A stretch of 54,964 bases of DNA, taken from contig JADHUC010000023.1 of NCBI GenBank assembly GCA_016784735.1, positions 1 to 54,964 of the forward strand. The letters run 5' to 3'. Each line of letters opens with the position of its first letter. Position 1 is the stretch's first letter. The notes under the pieces were generated by a model that worked only from the letters and a program-made list of their open reading frames with translations, made no database searches and was not told the DNA's origin. Shown here piece after piece: positions 44,800-52,954 of this stretch. This DNA is from Pirellulaceae bacterium. GTDB lineage: Bacteria > Planctomycetota > Planctomycetia > Pirellulales > Pirellulaceae. A program made the position numbers and the translations under genes.

Positions 44800-45692
44800 C
44801 GCACGCCTCCGTCCGTGGCCACGGGCGCGAGAGCGGATTCGTCAGCGGGCTCGGTGGGATTCGTAGGCGTGGCGTGTTTCGATGGGCTGAACAGCACGAT
44901 GCCCAGCACCAGTCCAAGAAACACGAAGCTGGCTAACGTCAAATAGGCCACTTTTCGGCCCTGACGAGCGGGCTTGTAGAGCGATTCGAAAAGTACGACC
45001 GCAAGAAGCCAGAGGAACAAGCCGCCAGACGTCCAAACCACGGGATCCGACCAGGGCATGCCTGGCGATCGTTTGACGAGATTCAATACGACGCCGGCCA
45101 GCAGCCCAGCAGCCAAGAGGCACGACGAGGCGACCAGGGACAGTCTGTTCGCGCTTTGGAGCCATTCGAGGCTAGGCAAACGCAGTCCCAGGCGAGGCGG
45201 CAGCTTGTGTTTCAAACGATAGGACTGCACCAGGTACATGATGCCCGCAACGAATCCAAACATGACGCTTACCGCCCCCATCAGCAGCGCCACGCCGTGA
45301 ATCATCCCCCATACGTCCAATGCCTCATCGCGGGGAAAGGGAGCGGTATCGCGAAACAGCGATGCCACGCCGATCAACAGTAACACCACTGGCAGCATAA
45401 AGATCCCGACGGCCGCTTTGGGTCGACGCAGCATCGTGAACAGATAGATCACGACCACGCCCCAGGCGAGCAACAACAGCCAATCGTGCCAACTCGATAG
45501 CGGCGGCGGCCGTTGAGGATCCGGGTTGGCACGCATCACCACGTAGACGGTGTGTGCCAGCAGGCCGGCGGCCGAAAAACCCACGATCACAAGCAGCCGA
45601 ATCGGCGCGCGGAAGAACAGCCTGGAAACTTCCAGCAGAAGGGCCACCGAATAACTGGCCGCAAAGCAGAAGATATGGACGTTTGACAGCAT
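44796..45692 (-). CDS. CcsA/HemX-like membrane protein (cytochrome c assembly)
   Basis: The 298-residue protein has about eight membrane segments and the conserved His-rich stretch DVWGMIHGVALLMGAVSVMFGFVAG, as in CcsA/ResC and HemX. CcsA handles heme for cytochrome c; HemX lies beside hemA and affects GlutR levels. The position directly before hemA with an overlap fits HemX, while the fold fits both. ATG 45692 is taken; TTG 45713 is an in-frame alternative. Confidence 0.8.
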   Translation of the reverse strand: MLSNVHIFCFAASYSVALLLEVSRLFFRAPIRLLVIVGFSAAGLLAHTVYVVMRANPDPQRPPPLSSWHDWLLLLAWGVVVIYLFTMLRRPKAAVGIFMLPVVLLLIGVASLFRDTAPFPRDEALDVWGMIHGVALLMGAVSVMFGFVAGIMYLVQSYRLKHKLPPRLGLRLPSLEWLQSANRLSLVASSCLLAAGLLAGVVLNLVKRSPGMPWSDPVVWTSGGLFLWLLAVVLFESLYKPARQGRKVAYLTLASFVFLGLVLGIVLFSPSKHATPTNPTEPADESALAPVATDGGVR

Positions 45693-45775
45693 AAAGCCAC
45701 TCGCGATGCCCAACAGGTTCAGCTCACCAGTCCATTATGACGTCGACGCCCTCCGCTGACCAGCGTGTCACCCGC

Positions 45776-46768
45776 TTAGTGCCTTGATGGTGAGTAGCCG
45801 CGGTAGTGCGGCCGATAGCCGGTTGAGGGATAACCGGTCGTGGGATAGCCGTTGACGGGGCTGGCGGCCGGGACGGTGCGCTCGGGCGACGGATACGGAG
45901 ATGCGGGTTGTTCCGCTGGAGTGGCCAAGTTCACCAGCGAATATCCCTCATAGGTCGGCATGGCCCACAGTTGGGTCGGGTTTCCGGATGGCTGGTTGAT
46001 GGTGTAGCTTTCCACTTCGATCAACAGCGGCTGGGCCGGTGGCGGCAGTTGCACCTGGATGCGATGCGGCAGCGTCACCCCCGGGACGGGATAGTGACGG
46101 TGATTGGACGCGAGTACGGAACCGATCAGTTGCGATCGGGCATCGTACAGGTGTTGTTCGAGTATCCAGCCATAACTTGCGTGTACAACGGTGATCTTCG
46201 TCAAATCCCCATCGGGCGACGGGATGCGCGATCGAATCACCAACTGATCGGGGCCACGAGCGTACGGCCCCTCGTGCACAAGCGAAGGGTCCAGATACGC
46301 CAGGCCAAACGCGTCGACTAGCCAATGCGGTTCGATTGGCATGATTTGGCGAGCCGCGCTTCTTCGGTACTGATCGTGGCGGGCGTAGTAGATCGCTCGG
46401 GGAATTCCGGACGCGATTTGCGGTACGTCCACCAAGGCCCAAAACACCTCGTGATTGCTTCCCAAATCCAAGACTTGCCCAACGCCGAAGAAGTCGGCTC
46501 GCAGACGGAAGTTGCGCGGACGCTCGATGGCAATGTTGGCTCGAAGCGGCGGAAGCCCTTGAATCGACAGTTTCGCGTTGCCGGTCTGTACCTGTTGAAT
46601 CGCTCCGCTGTTCGCGTTGACGACGCGAATCACGTCTTCGAGCGTTGGCGGAGCCGAGAAGGCGATCGGTGCGGGCTGGACTAACTGGTTGCGCCGGGGA
46701 CAAGTCGCCCCGCCCGCCGCAAACAGCAGCAGCGCCATGAGGAGGTAGGCCAAAGCGCGTCGGTTCAA
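45776..46768 (-). CDS. Exported protein, possible LolA/LolB-like lipid-binding fold
   Basis: No firm family for this 330-residue protein. It begins MNRRALAYLLMALLLFAAGGATCPRR; the Cys could be lipidated but the lipobox is not canonical. The central part (QVQTGNAKLSIQGLPPLRANIAIERPRNFRLRADFFGVGQVLDLGSN) is an open beta-sheet pattern like outer-membrane lipoprotein sorting proteins. The C-terminal 50 residues are Pro/Ser/Tyr-rich and likely disordered. It lies 21 nt after the next unknown gene, so the two are probably cotranscribed. Confidence 0.6.
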   Translation of the reverse strand: MNRRALAYLLMALLLFAAGGATCPRRNQLVQPAPIAFSAPPTLEDVIRVVNANSGAIQQVQTGNAKLSIQGLPPLRANIAIERPRNFRLRADFFGVGQVLDLGSNHEVFWALVDVPQIASGIPRAIYYARHDQYRRSAARQIMPIEPHWLVDAFGLAYLDPSLVHEGPYARGPDQLVIRSRIPSPDGDLTKITVVHASYGWILEQHLYDARSQLIGSVLASNHRHYPVPGVTLPHRIQVQLPPPAQPLLIEVESYTINQPSGNPTQLWAMPTYEGYSLVNLATPAEQPASPYPSPERTVPAASPVNGYPTTGYPSTGYRPHYRGYSPSRH

Positions 46769-46789
46769 ATCAGCATCCTTGCTTTGGGC

Positions 46790-47278
46790 TCATTCTGCAT
46801 CGGCGAACAGAAGCTGAGCCAATTCCTCTTGGATTTCCTGTGACCGCGGTTCGTCCGGTGGCACTACGGGCACTCGGTATTCGGTCTCGTTGCGGCCGCA
46901 GAAGACAATCAGCAACTCGCGGCCCGTCTCGTCGTTCTCCGTCTCCTCCAGTCGAAGAATGCGGCGGCGGATCATCAGCAACGCCAATATGTATCGCACG
47001 TCCTCCCTGCCGGCCTGTCCTTCCAACTCTTGGAAGTAATGCAGCATCACGTCGTTCGGTGCCCAGTTGACCTTCTTCGCGTTTGGCTCCGCCATCTGGG
47101 ACTTCCACGAGCCAATGGCGTCGTCCGGAGGCCCCTCCCACGCTTGTTCGCAGTAGTCGTAGCGCACAACCTCCGAGCCCTCGGCACGCAAAACCGAGTA
47201 GAACGCTTCGCCCGGCTGGAAGTCGCGATCCGTTTTCGCGCATCGGCGCGTGCAACGCTGGATTTCAAAATCAAGCAT
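46790..47278 (-). CDS. Conserved-looking soluble protein of unknown function
   Basis: I recognise no family in this 162-residue protein. The N-terminus has two Cys (QRCTRRCAKTDR) and FQPGEAFYSVL, then a helical stretch with DVRYILALLMIRRRILRLEE and a closing EIQEELAQLLFADAE. Codon use and length look like a real gene, and it precedes the exported protein on the same strand. It is divergent from ispH. Confidence 0.6.
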   Translation of the reverse strand: MLDFEIQRCTRRCAKTDRDFQPGEAFYSVLRAEGSEVVRYDYCEQAWEGPPDDAIGSWKSQMAEPNAKKVNWAPNDVMLHYFQELEGQAGREDVRYILALLMIRRRILRLEETENDETGRELLIVFCGRNETEYRVPVVPPDEPRSQEIQEELAQLLFADAE

Positions 47279-47510
47279 TTTTCATGTACGAGCTTACGGA
47301 ATAGCGTAAAGCAATCAGCGTACTGCTGGTGTCTCGGGTGGACGCGGCCCACCCGGCTGTCGGGATCTTCAAAGAAAAGCTGAGGGATACTACGCGAAAG
47401 GACACGCCAACTCAATACTGCTCCTTGCGATGCAGCTAGCACCGCATGTGCGCGACGTGCCCATTTGTGCAATAATGGTCTCGATCGGCCTTCTGAATGT
47501 GGAAAACGCT

Positions 47511-48437
47511 ATGAAAGTGATTCTCGCAGCGCCACGCGGTTTTTGCGCCGGCGTCAATATGGCAATCCAAAGCCTGGAACTGGCGATTAAGACTCTTGGA
47601 ACGCCGGTGTATGTATATCACGAGATAGTCCACAACAAGTTCGTTGTCGAGTCGTTCCGTGGCAAGGGGGCTGTTTTCGTGGACGACCTGGCCGAAGTGC
47701 CGGAGGGCTCGAATTTGCTGTTTTCGGCCCATGGCGTCTCGCCCGACGTACGGCAAATCGCAGACGAGCGACGTTTGAACGCCATCGACGCCACTTGCCC
47801 GCTGGTCACCAAAGTCCACCTGGAGGCGATCCGTTTCGCCAAAGAGGGATATACGATCCTGCTGATCGGCCATAAGGGACACGACGAGGTCGCCGGAACG
47901 ATGGGCGAGGCCCGCAAGTCCATCGTCCTGGTCCAATCCGTCGAAGACGCCGAAGCGGTGGCGTTGCCATCCGATGCCAAAGTCGCCTATCTAACGCAGA
48001 CGACGCTTTCGGTTGACGACGCCGAACGAATCATTGGACGATTAACGGCTCGGTTCCCCCAACTGGTCGGTCCCCGCAAAGAAGACATTTGCTACGCGAC
48101 GCAGAACCGTCAGGAGGCCGTGCGTCTGCTTTCCACCGAGGCGGACTTGGCCCTGGTGCTGGGCAGCCAAAACAGCTCGAACAGCCAGCGTCTTCGTGAA
48201 ATCGCGTCCGAACAGAATGTCGAGGCCCATTTGATCGACGGGGCCTCCGACATCGCCCCGCGATGGTTCGACGGCGTGGAGACGGTCCTGGTCACCGCCG
48301 GCGCCAGTGCGCCGGAGTCCGTCGTGGACGAATGCATCAGCTATCTGAAGGATCGTTTCGGGGCAACCATCGAGTTGCGGACCATTCGCGAGGAGGATAT
48401 TCGCTTTCCATTGCCCAAGTCGTTGCGTGCTGTGTGA
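47511..48437 (+). CDS. ispH: 4-hydroxy-3-methylbut-2-enyl diphosphate reductase
   Basis: The 308-residue enzyme is the last step of the MEP isoprenoid pathway and uses a [4Fe-4S] cluster. The three cluster Cys are in PRGFCAGV near 12, DATCPLVTK and EDICYATQNR. The substrate His are in YHEIVHN and HKGHDE. ATG 47511 begins the conserved APRGFCAGV region; an upstream ATG at 47430 is not supported. The 232-nt upstream gap holds no other gene. A weak hairpin (GCTGAG/CTCAGC, 48481-48502) follows. Confidence 0.96.
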   Translation: MKVILAAPRGFCAGVNMAIQSLELAIKTLGTPVYVYHEIVHNKFVVESFRGKGAVFVDDLAEVPEGSNLLFSAHGVSPDVRQIADERRLNAIDATCPLVTKVHLEAIRFAKEGYTILLIGHKGHDEVAGTMGEARKSIVLVQSVEDAEAVALPSDAKVAYLTQTTLSVDDAERIIGRLTARFPQLVGPRKEDICYATQNRQEAVRLLSTEADLALVLGSQNSSNSQRLREIASEQNVEAHLIDGASDIAPRWFDGVETVLVTAGASAPESVVDECISYLKDRFGATIELRTIREEDIRFPLPKSLRAV

Positions 48438-48712
48438 AGTGGTTGGGCAAGCGGAAAAGAGGGCGTGCGAACGATTTGTAGCTGAGTTTGCAGAAGCTCA
48501 GCGCGCTGAAGTCTTGCGAATCCAGCGACTGGCGGCCTGTTCACGATTTCTGAATTTTCCGGCCGTTGCGGGATTTGTTATGTCCGGATTCCCAGCCGAA
48601 ATACGATTATTGAGAAAGACGGCCGCCGGGAGATCTCGCCGCCCGACCGCCCACGAGCCGACCTGACCATCGCGAGAACTGTTTTCGGTCATTTATGGGG
48701 GAGTGGCAAGCA

Positions 48713-49186
48713 ATGGATATTCAGTCTGAAGAAGGCAGACCGTCTCCGTGCCGCTGTCCGGGATGCGGGGCGACGCTCGGACCCCACCTGTTGTTGCCGT
48801 CCGTTTCCGTACCCTGCCCGGACTGCGGATATACGGTTTGGTGTTGCAGCAGGAGGGTCGAAGAAGTCCTGGTTCTTGATGTCCTGCCTGATAGGACCCC
48901 GGAACAGGGCGACATCGAGAGACTTGCCGATTCGCTGGCAGGCTCGTGTGATGTTCCGCGCATCATTGTCGAGTTGTCCCAACTCGATCGAATCAACAGT
49001 TTATTACTGGCCAAGCTGATCGTTCTAAACCGGTGCATTCAGCGTGCCAGAGGCAAACTTGTCTTGTGCGGACTGCAAGAACTTGTCCGGGAAACCTTCG
49101 TCTCGACAAAGCTGGATACGTTGTTCGAGATTGTCGAGGACGAAGAAACGGCATTGGACGGCCTCTTGTCGGGGAATCCTGCCTAG
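48713..49186 (+). CDS. Zinc-ribbon STAS-domain protein (anti-sigma antagonist-like)
   Basis: The 157-residue protein has CRCPGC and CPDCGY about 20 residues apart, a zinc ribbon, followed by a STAS domain (about 55-150: IIVELSQLDRINSLLLAKLIVLN then GKLVLCGLQELVRETF). The Ser in RINSLL aligns with the phosphorylated Ser of anti-sigma antagonists. ATG 48713 has GGGGGAG upstream; in-frame ATG 48695 is possible. Its stop TAG coincides with the first bases of the MITE-like element, so the original C-terminus may have been altered. The 275-nt gap before it has a short hairpin only; a 79-codon ORF at 48427-48666 is not convincing. Confidence 0.75.
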   Translation: MDIQSEEGRPSPCRCPGCGATLGPHLLLPSVSVPCPDCGYTVWCCSRRVEEVLVLDVLPDRTPEQGDIERLADSLAGSCDVPRIIVELSQLDRINSLLLAKLIVLNRCIQRARGKLVLCGLQELVRETFVSTKLDTLFEIVEDEETALDGLLSGNPA

Positions 49187-49312
49187 TGCTCTGTCAATTC
49201 TAAAAAGTGGGGTGAGCATCCTGCTTGCCGAGTAGTCGACGCTATCCATCGCAAGCTGGAAGCTTACGCCACGAAGGCGCTGACCCGAAATCTAAGGATT
49301 GACAAAGCACCA
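49184..49312. mobile_element. MITE-like element with terminal inverted repeats
   Basis: TAGTGCTCTGTCAATTCT (49184-49201) and the reverse complement of 49295-49312 (TGGTGCTTTGTCAATCCT) match at 15 of 18 positions. The 129-bp element has no ORF and starts on the stop codon of the STAS gene. It is probably a short element moved by a transposase encoded elsewhere. The remaining 49313-49536 gap shows nothing clear beyond a TACAAT at 49461. Confidence 0.55.
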
Positions 49313-49536
49313 GCCCCTTACCCAACGCCGAGCGACGGGTATCATTGCTTCAGTTCGTCAGGTGCGTTCGGCTCGAATGGTGAACGTCCCGTGGCTTCCG
49401 GCTGGCAGCAAGAAATCCCAGTGAGGATTCGCGTTTTCGCCGCGACAATGGACTAACCGCTACAATCCGCGCCGACCGTCTAGATATCTCCGACCGGCCT
49501 CCTCCGTACATGCTAGGCTCTCTCTATAGGGCTCCC

Positions 49537-50328
49537 ATGATTCACGTTCGAGAACTTACGAAACATTACGCGGACCTGCGGCAGGGCAGAATCGTTGCGC
49601 TGGCCGGTATCTCCTTTGATGCGCTGCCGGGGCAGATCTACGGTTTACTGGGGCCGAACGGTGCGGGTAAGACCACGGCGCTTAGAATCCTGAGCACGAT
49701 GCTGCGCCCGATCAGCGGAACAGCAACGGTGAACGGTTTCGACGTCGTGAAGCAACCGGATATGGTTAGGCGGCAGATCGGCTTTGTCTCCAGCAGTACG
49801 GCGGTCTACGACCGCATGACCGGCTGGGAGATGGTCGAGCATTTCGGCCGTCTGTACGGTATGAATCCCGAACCGCTGCGCGAGCGAATGGAAGCGGTTT
49901 TCGCGCGGCTGCAAATGAATGGAGTGCGCGACGTGCTGGGCGCAAAAATGTCGACCGGCATGAAACAGAAGGTATCGATTGCTCGAGCCATCGTTCACGA
50001 TCCGCCCGTGTTGATTTTCGACGAGGCCACCGCCGGCCTGGACGTCCTGGTGGCTCGAGCGTTGTTGGACACGGTGGTAGAGTTGCGCGAACATGGCAAG
50101 TGCATCATTTTCTCAACTCACATCATGCGCGAAGCCGAACGGTTATGTGACCGGATTGCGATCATGCACCACGGCCACATCCTAGCCGAGGGCACACTGG
50201 GCAAGCTGCGGGAGACTCACGACGAACAAGACTTGGAGGAGTTGTTCTTCAGGCTCATTTCGCAACAAGAGGAGGAGTCGAAGAAGGAAAGTGAGGTCGA
50301 TTGCGAAGGCAAAGTCGTTCGAAAGTAA
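49537..50328 (+). CDS. natA: ABC transporter ATP-binding protein (NatA-like)
   Basis: The 263-residue ATPase has Walker [10 protein letters not shown] near 40, the signature [15 protein letters not shown], and Walker [12 protein letters not shown] stretch [29 protein letters not shown] follows, as in drug/sodium exporters of the NatA type. ATG 49537 begins the conserved [11 protein letters not shown]. It pairs with the permease 230 nt downstream; the gap is filled by heptamer element 3. Confidence 0.9.
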   Translation: MIHVRELTKHYADLRQGRIVALAGISFDALPGQIYGLLGPNGAGKTTALRILSTMLRPISGTATVNGFDVVKQPDMVRRQIGFVSSSTAVYDRMTGWEMVEHFGRLYGMNPEPLRERMEAVFARLQMNGVRDVLGAKMSTGMKQKVSIARAIVHDPPVLIFDEATAGLDVLVARALLDTVVELREHGKCIIFSTHIMREAERLCDRIAIMHHGHILAEGTLGKLRETHDEQDLEELFFRLISQQEEESKKESEVDCEGKVVRK

Positions 50329-50337
50329 GGAGACGGG

Positions 50338-50551
50338 TGTCAGGTTTCAGGTGTCGGGCAGAGAGCACCGAATACACGGACCCGCACATCCTGACACCCG
50401 ACACCCGACACCCGACATCCGACATCCGACATCCGACACCCGACACCCGACACCCGACATCCGACACCCGACATCCGACACCCGACACCCGACATCCGAC
50501 ATCCGACACCCGACACTCGACACCCGACATCCGACACCTGACACCCGACAG
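50338..50551 (+). repeat. Heptamer-repeat element 3 (natA / permease junction)
   Basis: The short arm is TGTCAGG, TTTCAGG, TGTCGGG (50338-50358). A unique core covers 50359-50390. The long arm is 23 heptamers (50391-50551), mostly CCGACAC or CCGACAT with CTGACAC at both ends. The arms are complementary. The long arm ends 7 nt before ATG 50559 and there is no Shine-Dalgarno, so the leader is made of this repeat. Confidence 0.92.
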
Positions 50552-50558
50552 CCGCCCC

Positions 50559-52820
50559 ATGAACTGGACCAACGTCAAACTGATCTGGGCTCGCGAAGTT
50601 CGGGATCAATTGCGCGATCGCCGGACGATCTTCACGATCGCCGTGCTACCGCTCTTGCTCTATCCCTTGTTGGGGATGACGTTCCTTCAGATCACCCAGT
50701 TCATGAAGGAGCACCAGACGCGAGTCTGGCTGATCGGCTCCGCGGCCCTTCCCGAAGATCCGCCCCTTCTGGACGGCGATCACTTTTCGGAGGGGTTCTG
50801 TCTGCCCGAGGAGGCAAGACTGCTGGACATGACTTTTGTGGACAGCATGCCGGACCGATTCGATACCGTCGAGCCTCGTCACGTGGCTCAGAGGGAAATC
50901 CGGAGCGGCCATTTCGACGCGGTCGTGTATTTTCCGCCCAACTTTGCCGAACGGCTGGCGCAGTTTCGCTCGCAGTTGGAAAGCCGAGCGGGAGGTTCAC
51001 ACCCGCCCGCTCTGGACCTTCAGTTACAGGTTCCCCAGCCGGAGATCTTCGTCAATTTGGCCAGCGACAAATCGCGTATGGCGTACGATCGCGTTGATCG
51101 CGTGCTGGACCGCTGGCGTCGAGAGATCATTCATCAGAACCTGCGAACCAGCAACGTGCCTGTGGCGGCCACCGAACCGTTCGAGGTGGCCGAGACGGAC
51201 GTCTCCGAAGAAGAGACGCGCCGGGCGGCCGTGTGGTCGAAGGTCCTGCCGTTCATCGTTCTGATCTGGGCCTTGACCGGGGCATTCTATCCGGCCATCG
51301 ACCTGTGTGCCGGCGAAAAGGAACGAGGCACGCTGGAGACGCTGCTTACGAGCCCGGCGCGGCGAAGCGAGATCGTTTGGGGCAAGCTGCTGACGGTAAT
51401 CGTCTTCAGCGTGGCTACCGCGCTGTTGAACCTGATCAGCATGGGAATCACGGGAGCGTTCATCATGCAGCAAATCGAGCGCATGACGGACGTGGGGCTC
51501 GGTGTGGACCTCGGTCCGCCGTCGTTAGCGGCCATCGGCTGGTTGCTATTGGCCACCGTGCCGATTGCGGCGTTGTTCAGCGCTCTGGCGTTGGCCATTG
51601 CCGCGTTCGCGCGCAGTTCGAAGGAAGGCCAATACTACCTGATGCCGCTGCTGCTGATCACGCTTCCATTGATGACGTTGCCCATGTTGCCCACGGTGGA
51701 ATTGGAACTGGGTACAAGCGTGATTCCGGTCACGGGCATGATGCTGTGGCTGCGTGCCCTGATCGAAGGCGAGTACGTGGAGGCCGCGCGATACGCCATG
51801 CCCGTGCTGGGCGTCACGATTGCGTGCTGTCTGCTGGCGATCCGTTGGGCGGTGCGTCAGTTCGAGGACGAGACGGTGCTGTTCCGCGAGAGCGAACGAT
51901 TCGGATTGGGGCTGTGGGTCCGTCAGATGGTGCGAGACCGCGGCGAAACGCCTTCGGTGACCGAGGCGCTGATGTGCGGGGTGCTATTGCTGCTGGTGAC
52001 GTTCTTTGCCAGTCTGCGGGCGGTACCACCCGACACATGGCTTACCTTCGTCAAGACGGTTTTGATAACGCAAATCGCCCTGATCGCTGGCCCGGTCCTG
52101 ATCATGGCAGCCATACTGACGCGCAGCGCGCGCGCGACACTGTTACTTCGCGTTCCGCGGCCAATGTCCGTGCCTGCTGCCTTGCTGTTGGCCGTGGCCT
52201 TGCATCCATTGGTCGTGCTACTTGGCCACGGCATCCAGGCATTGTATCCGATGGGCGAGGAGACGTTGCAGGCATTGGCGCCGTTGATGACGGCCATGCG
52301 CGAGGCACCGCTGTTGTCCGTGATTCTGGTCATCGCTTTGGTACCGGCCGTTTGCGAAGAGCTGGCATTTCGCGGGTTCATCCTCTCCGGCCTGCGTCAC
52401 ACGGGCAGTAAGTGGGGCGCCATCGTGATCAGCAGCGTCTTTTTCGGCTTGACGCACGGGCTGTTGCAGCAATCGCTGGCCGCCATCCCCGTGGGAATCG
52501 TGATCGGCTATATTGCCGTTCAGACCGGCAGTTTAGTGCCCGGCATGGTTTTCCACTTCACGCACAACAGCGTGTCCCTGCTTTCCGGGCGCGTCACCGC
52601 CGAATTGGTCGGACAGTATCCGCTGTTGGGCTTGCTGTACCAACCCACCGATAGTTACGTGCTGACGTACACCTACCACGGGCCACTGGTTCTGGTCAGC
52701 GGGGCGATGGCTCTTGCGCTTCTCCTCTGGTTTCGCCGCCTACCCTATGCTCGGTACACCGAAGAGGAACTGCAAGAGACGCTGCACCATCAAACGCCCC
52801 CCGCGACAGCCGAAGCATGA
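50559..52820 (+). CDS. natB: ABC-2 permease fused to a CPBP (CAAX-type) protease domain (NatB-like)
   Basis: The 753-residue protein has an ABC-2 permease half: one membrane helix near residues 28-45, a large outer loop to about 230, then five or six helices to about 430, as in NatB and drug exporters. A second membrane domain (about 480-745) has the CPBP signature EELAFRG near 600, FGLTHG and HFTHNS, the Glu and His of CAAX-type metalloproteases. ATG 50559 (MNWTNVKLIW) is chosen because upstream codons are translated repeat. Some ABC-2 permease/CPBP fusions are known in bacteria; here the protease may process the exported peptide or the transporter itself, which is inference. Its partner is natA. 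Confidence 0.9.
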   Translation: MNWTNVKLIWAREVRDQLRDRRTIFTIAVLPLLLYPLLGMTFLQITQFMKEHQTRVWLIGSAALPEDPPLLDGDHFSEGFCLPEEARLLDMTFVDSMPDRFDTVEPRHVAQREIRSGHFDAVVYFPPNFAERLAQFRSQLESRAGGSHPPALDLQLQVPQPEIFVNLASDKSRMAYDRVDRVLDRWRREIIHQNLRTSNVPVAATEPFEVAETDVSEEETRRAAVWSKVLPFIVLIWALTGAFYPAIDLCAGEKERGTLETLLTSPARRSEIVWGKLLTVIVFSVATALLNLISMGITGAFIMQQIERMTDVGLGVDLGPPSLAAIGWLLLATVPIAALFSALALAIAAFARSSKEGQYYLMPLLLITLPLMTLPMLPTVELELGTSVIPVTGMMLWLRALIEGEYVEAARYAMPVLGVTIACCLLAIRWAVRQFEDETVLFRESERFGLGLWVRQMVRDRGETPSVTEALMCGVLLLLVTFFASLRAVPPDTWLTFVKTVLITQIALIAGPVLIMAAILTRSARATLLLRVPRPMSVPAALLLAVALHPLVVLLGHGIQALYPMGEETLQALAPLMTAMREAPLLSVILVIALVPAVCEELAFRGFILSGLRHTGSKWGAIVISSVFFGLTHGLLQQSLAAIPVGIVIGYIAVQTGSLVPGMVFHFTHNSVSLLSGRVTAELVGQYPLLGLLYQPTDSYVLTYTYHGPLVLVSGAMALALLLWFRRLPYARYTEEELQETLHHQTPPATAEA

Positions 52821-52954
52821 GCATCACTGTATCCCGCCGAGTGTGATCGCTTACAATAAGTTCTTCCGACCTGACGCTGCGTATTCCCACTGAGGCCAGC
52901 GTCCGCCGACAGGCAATCGCCTCTGATGGTGATAGTGACTCAGAAGGACTTGTT

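Noticed and set aside
48427..48666. 79-codon ORF after ispH
   Set aside because: It overlaps the ispH end, has no clear ribosome site and shows no recognisable protein pattern.
50301..50558. N-terminal extension of the ABC permease
   Set aside because: The extension is only translated heptamer repeat; the family begins at MNWTNVK and the repeat reads in all frames.
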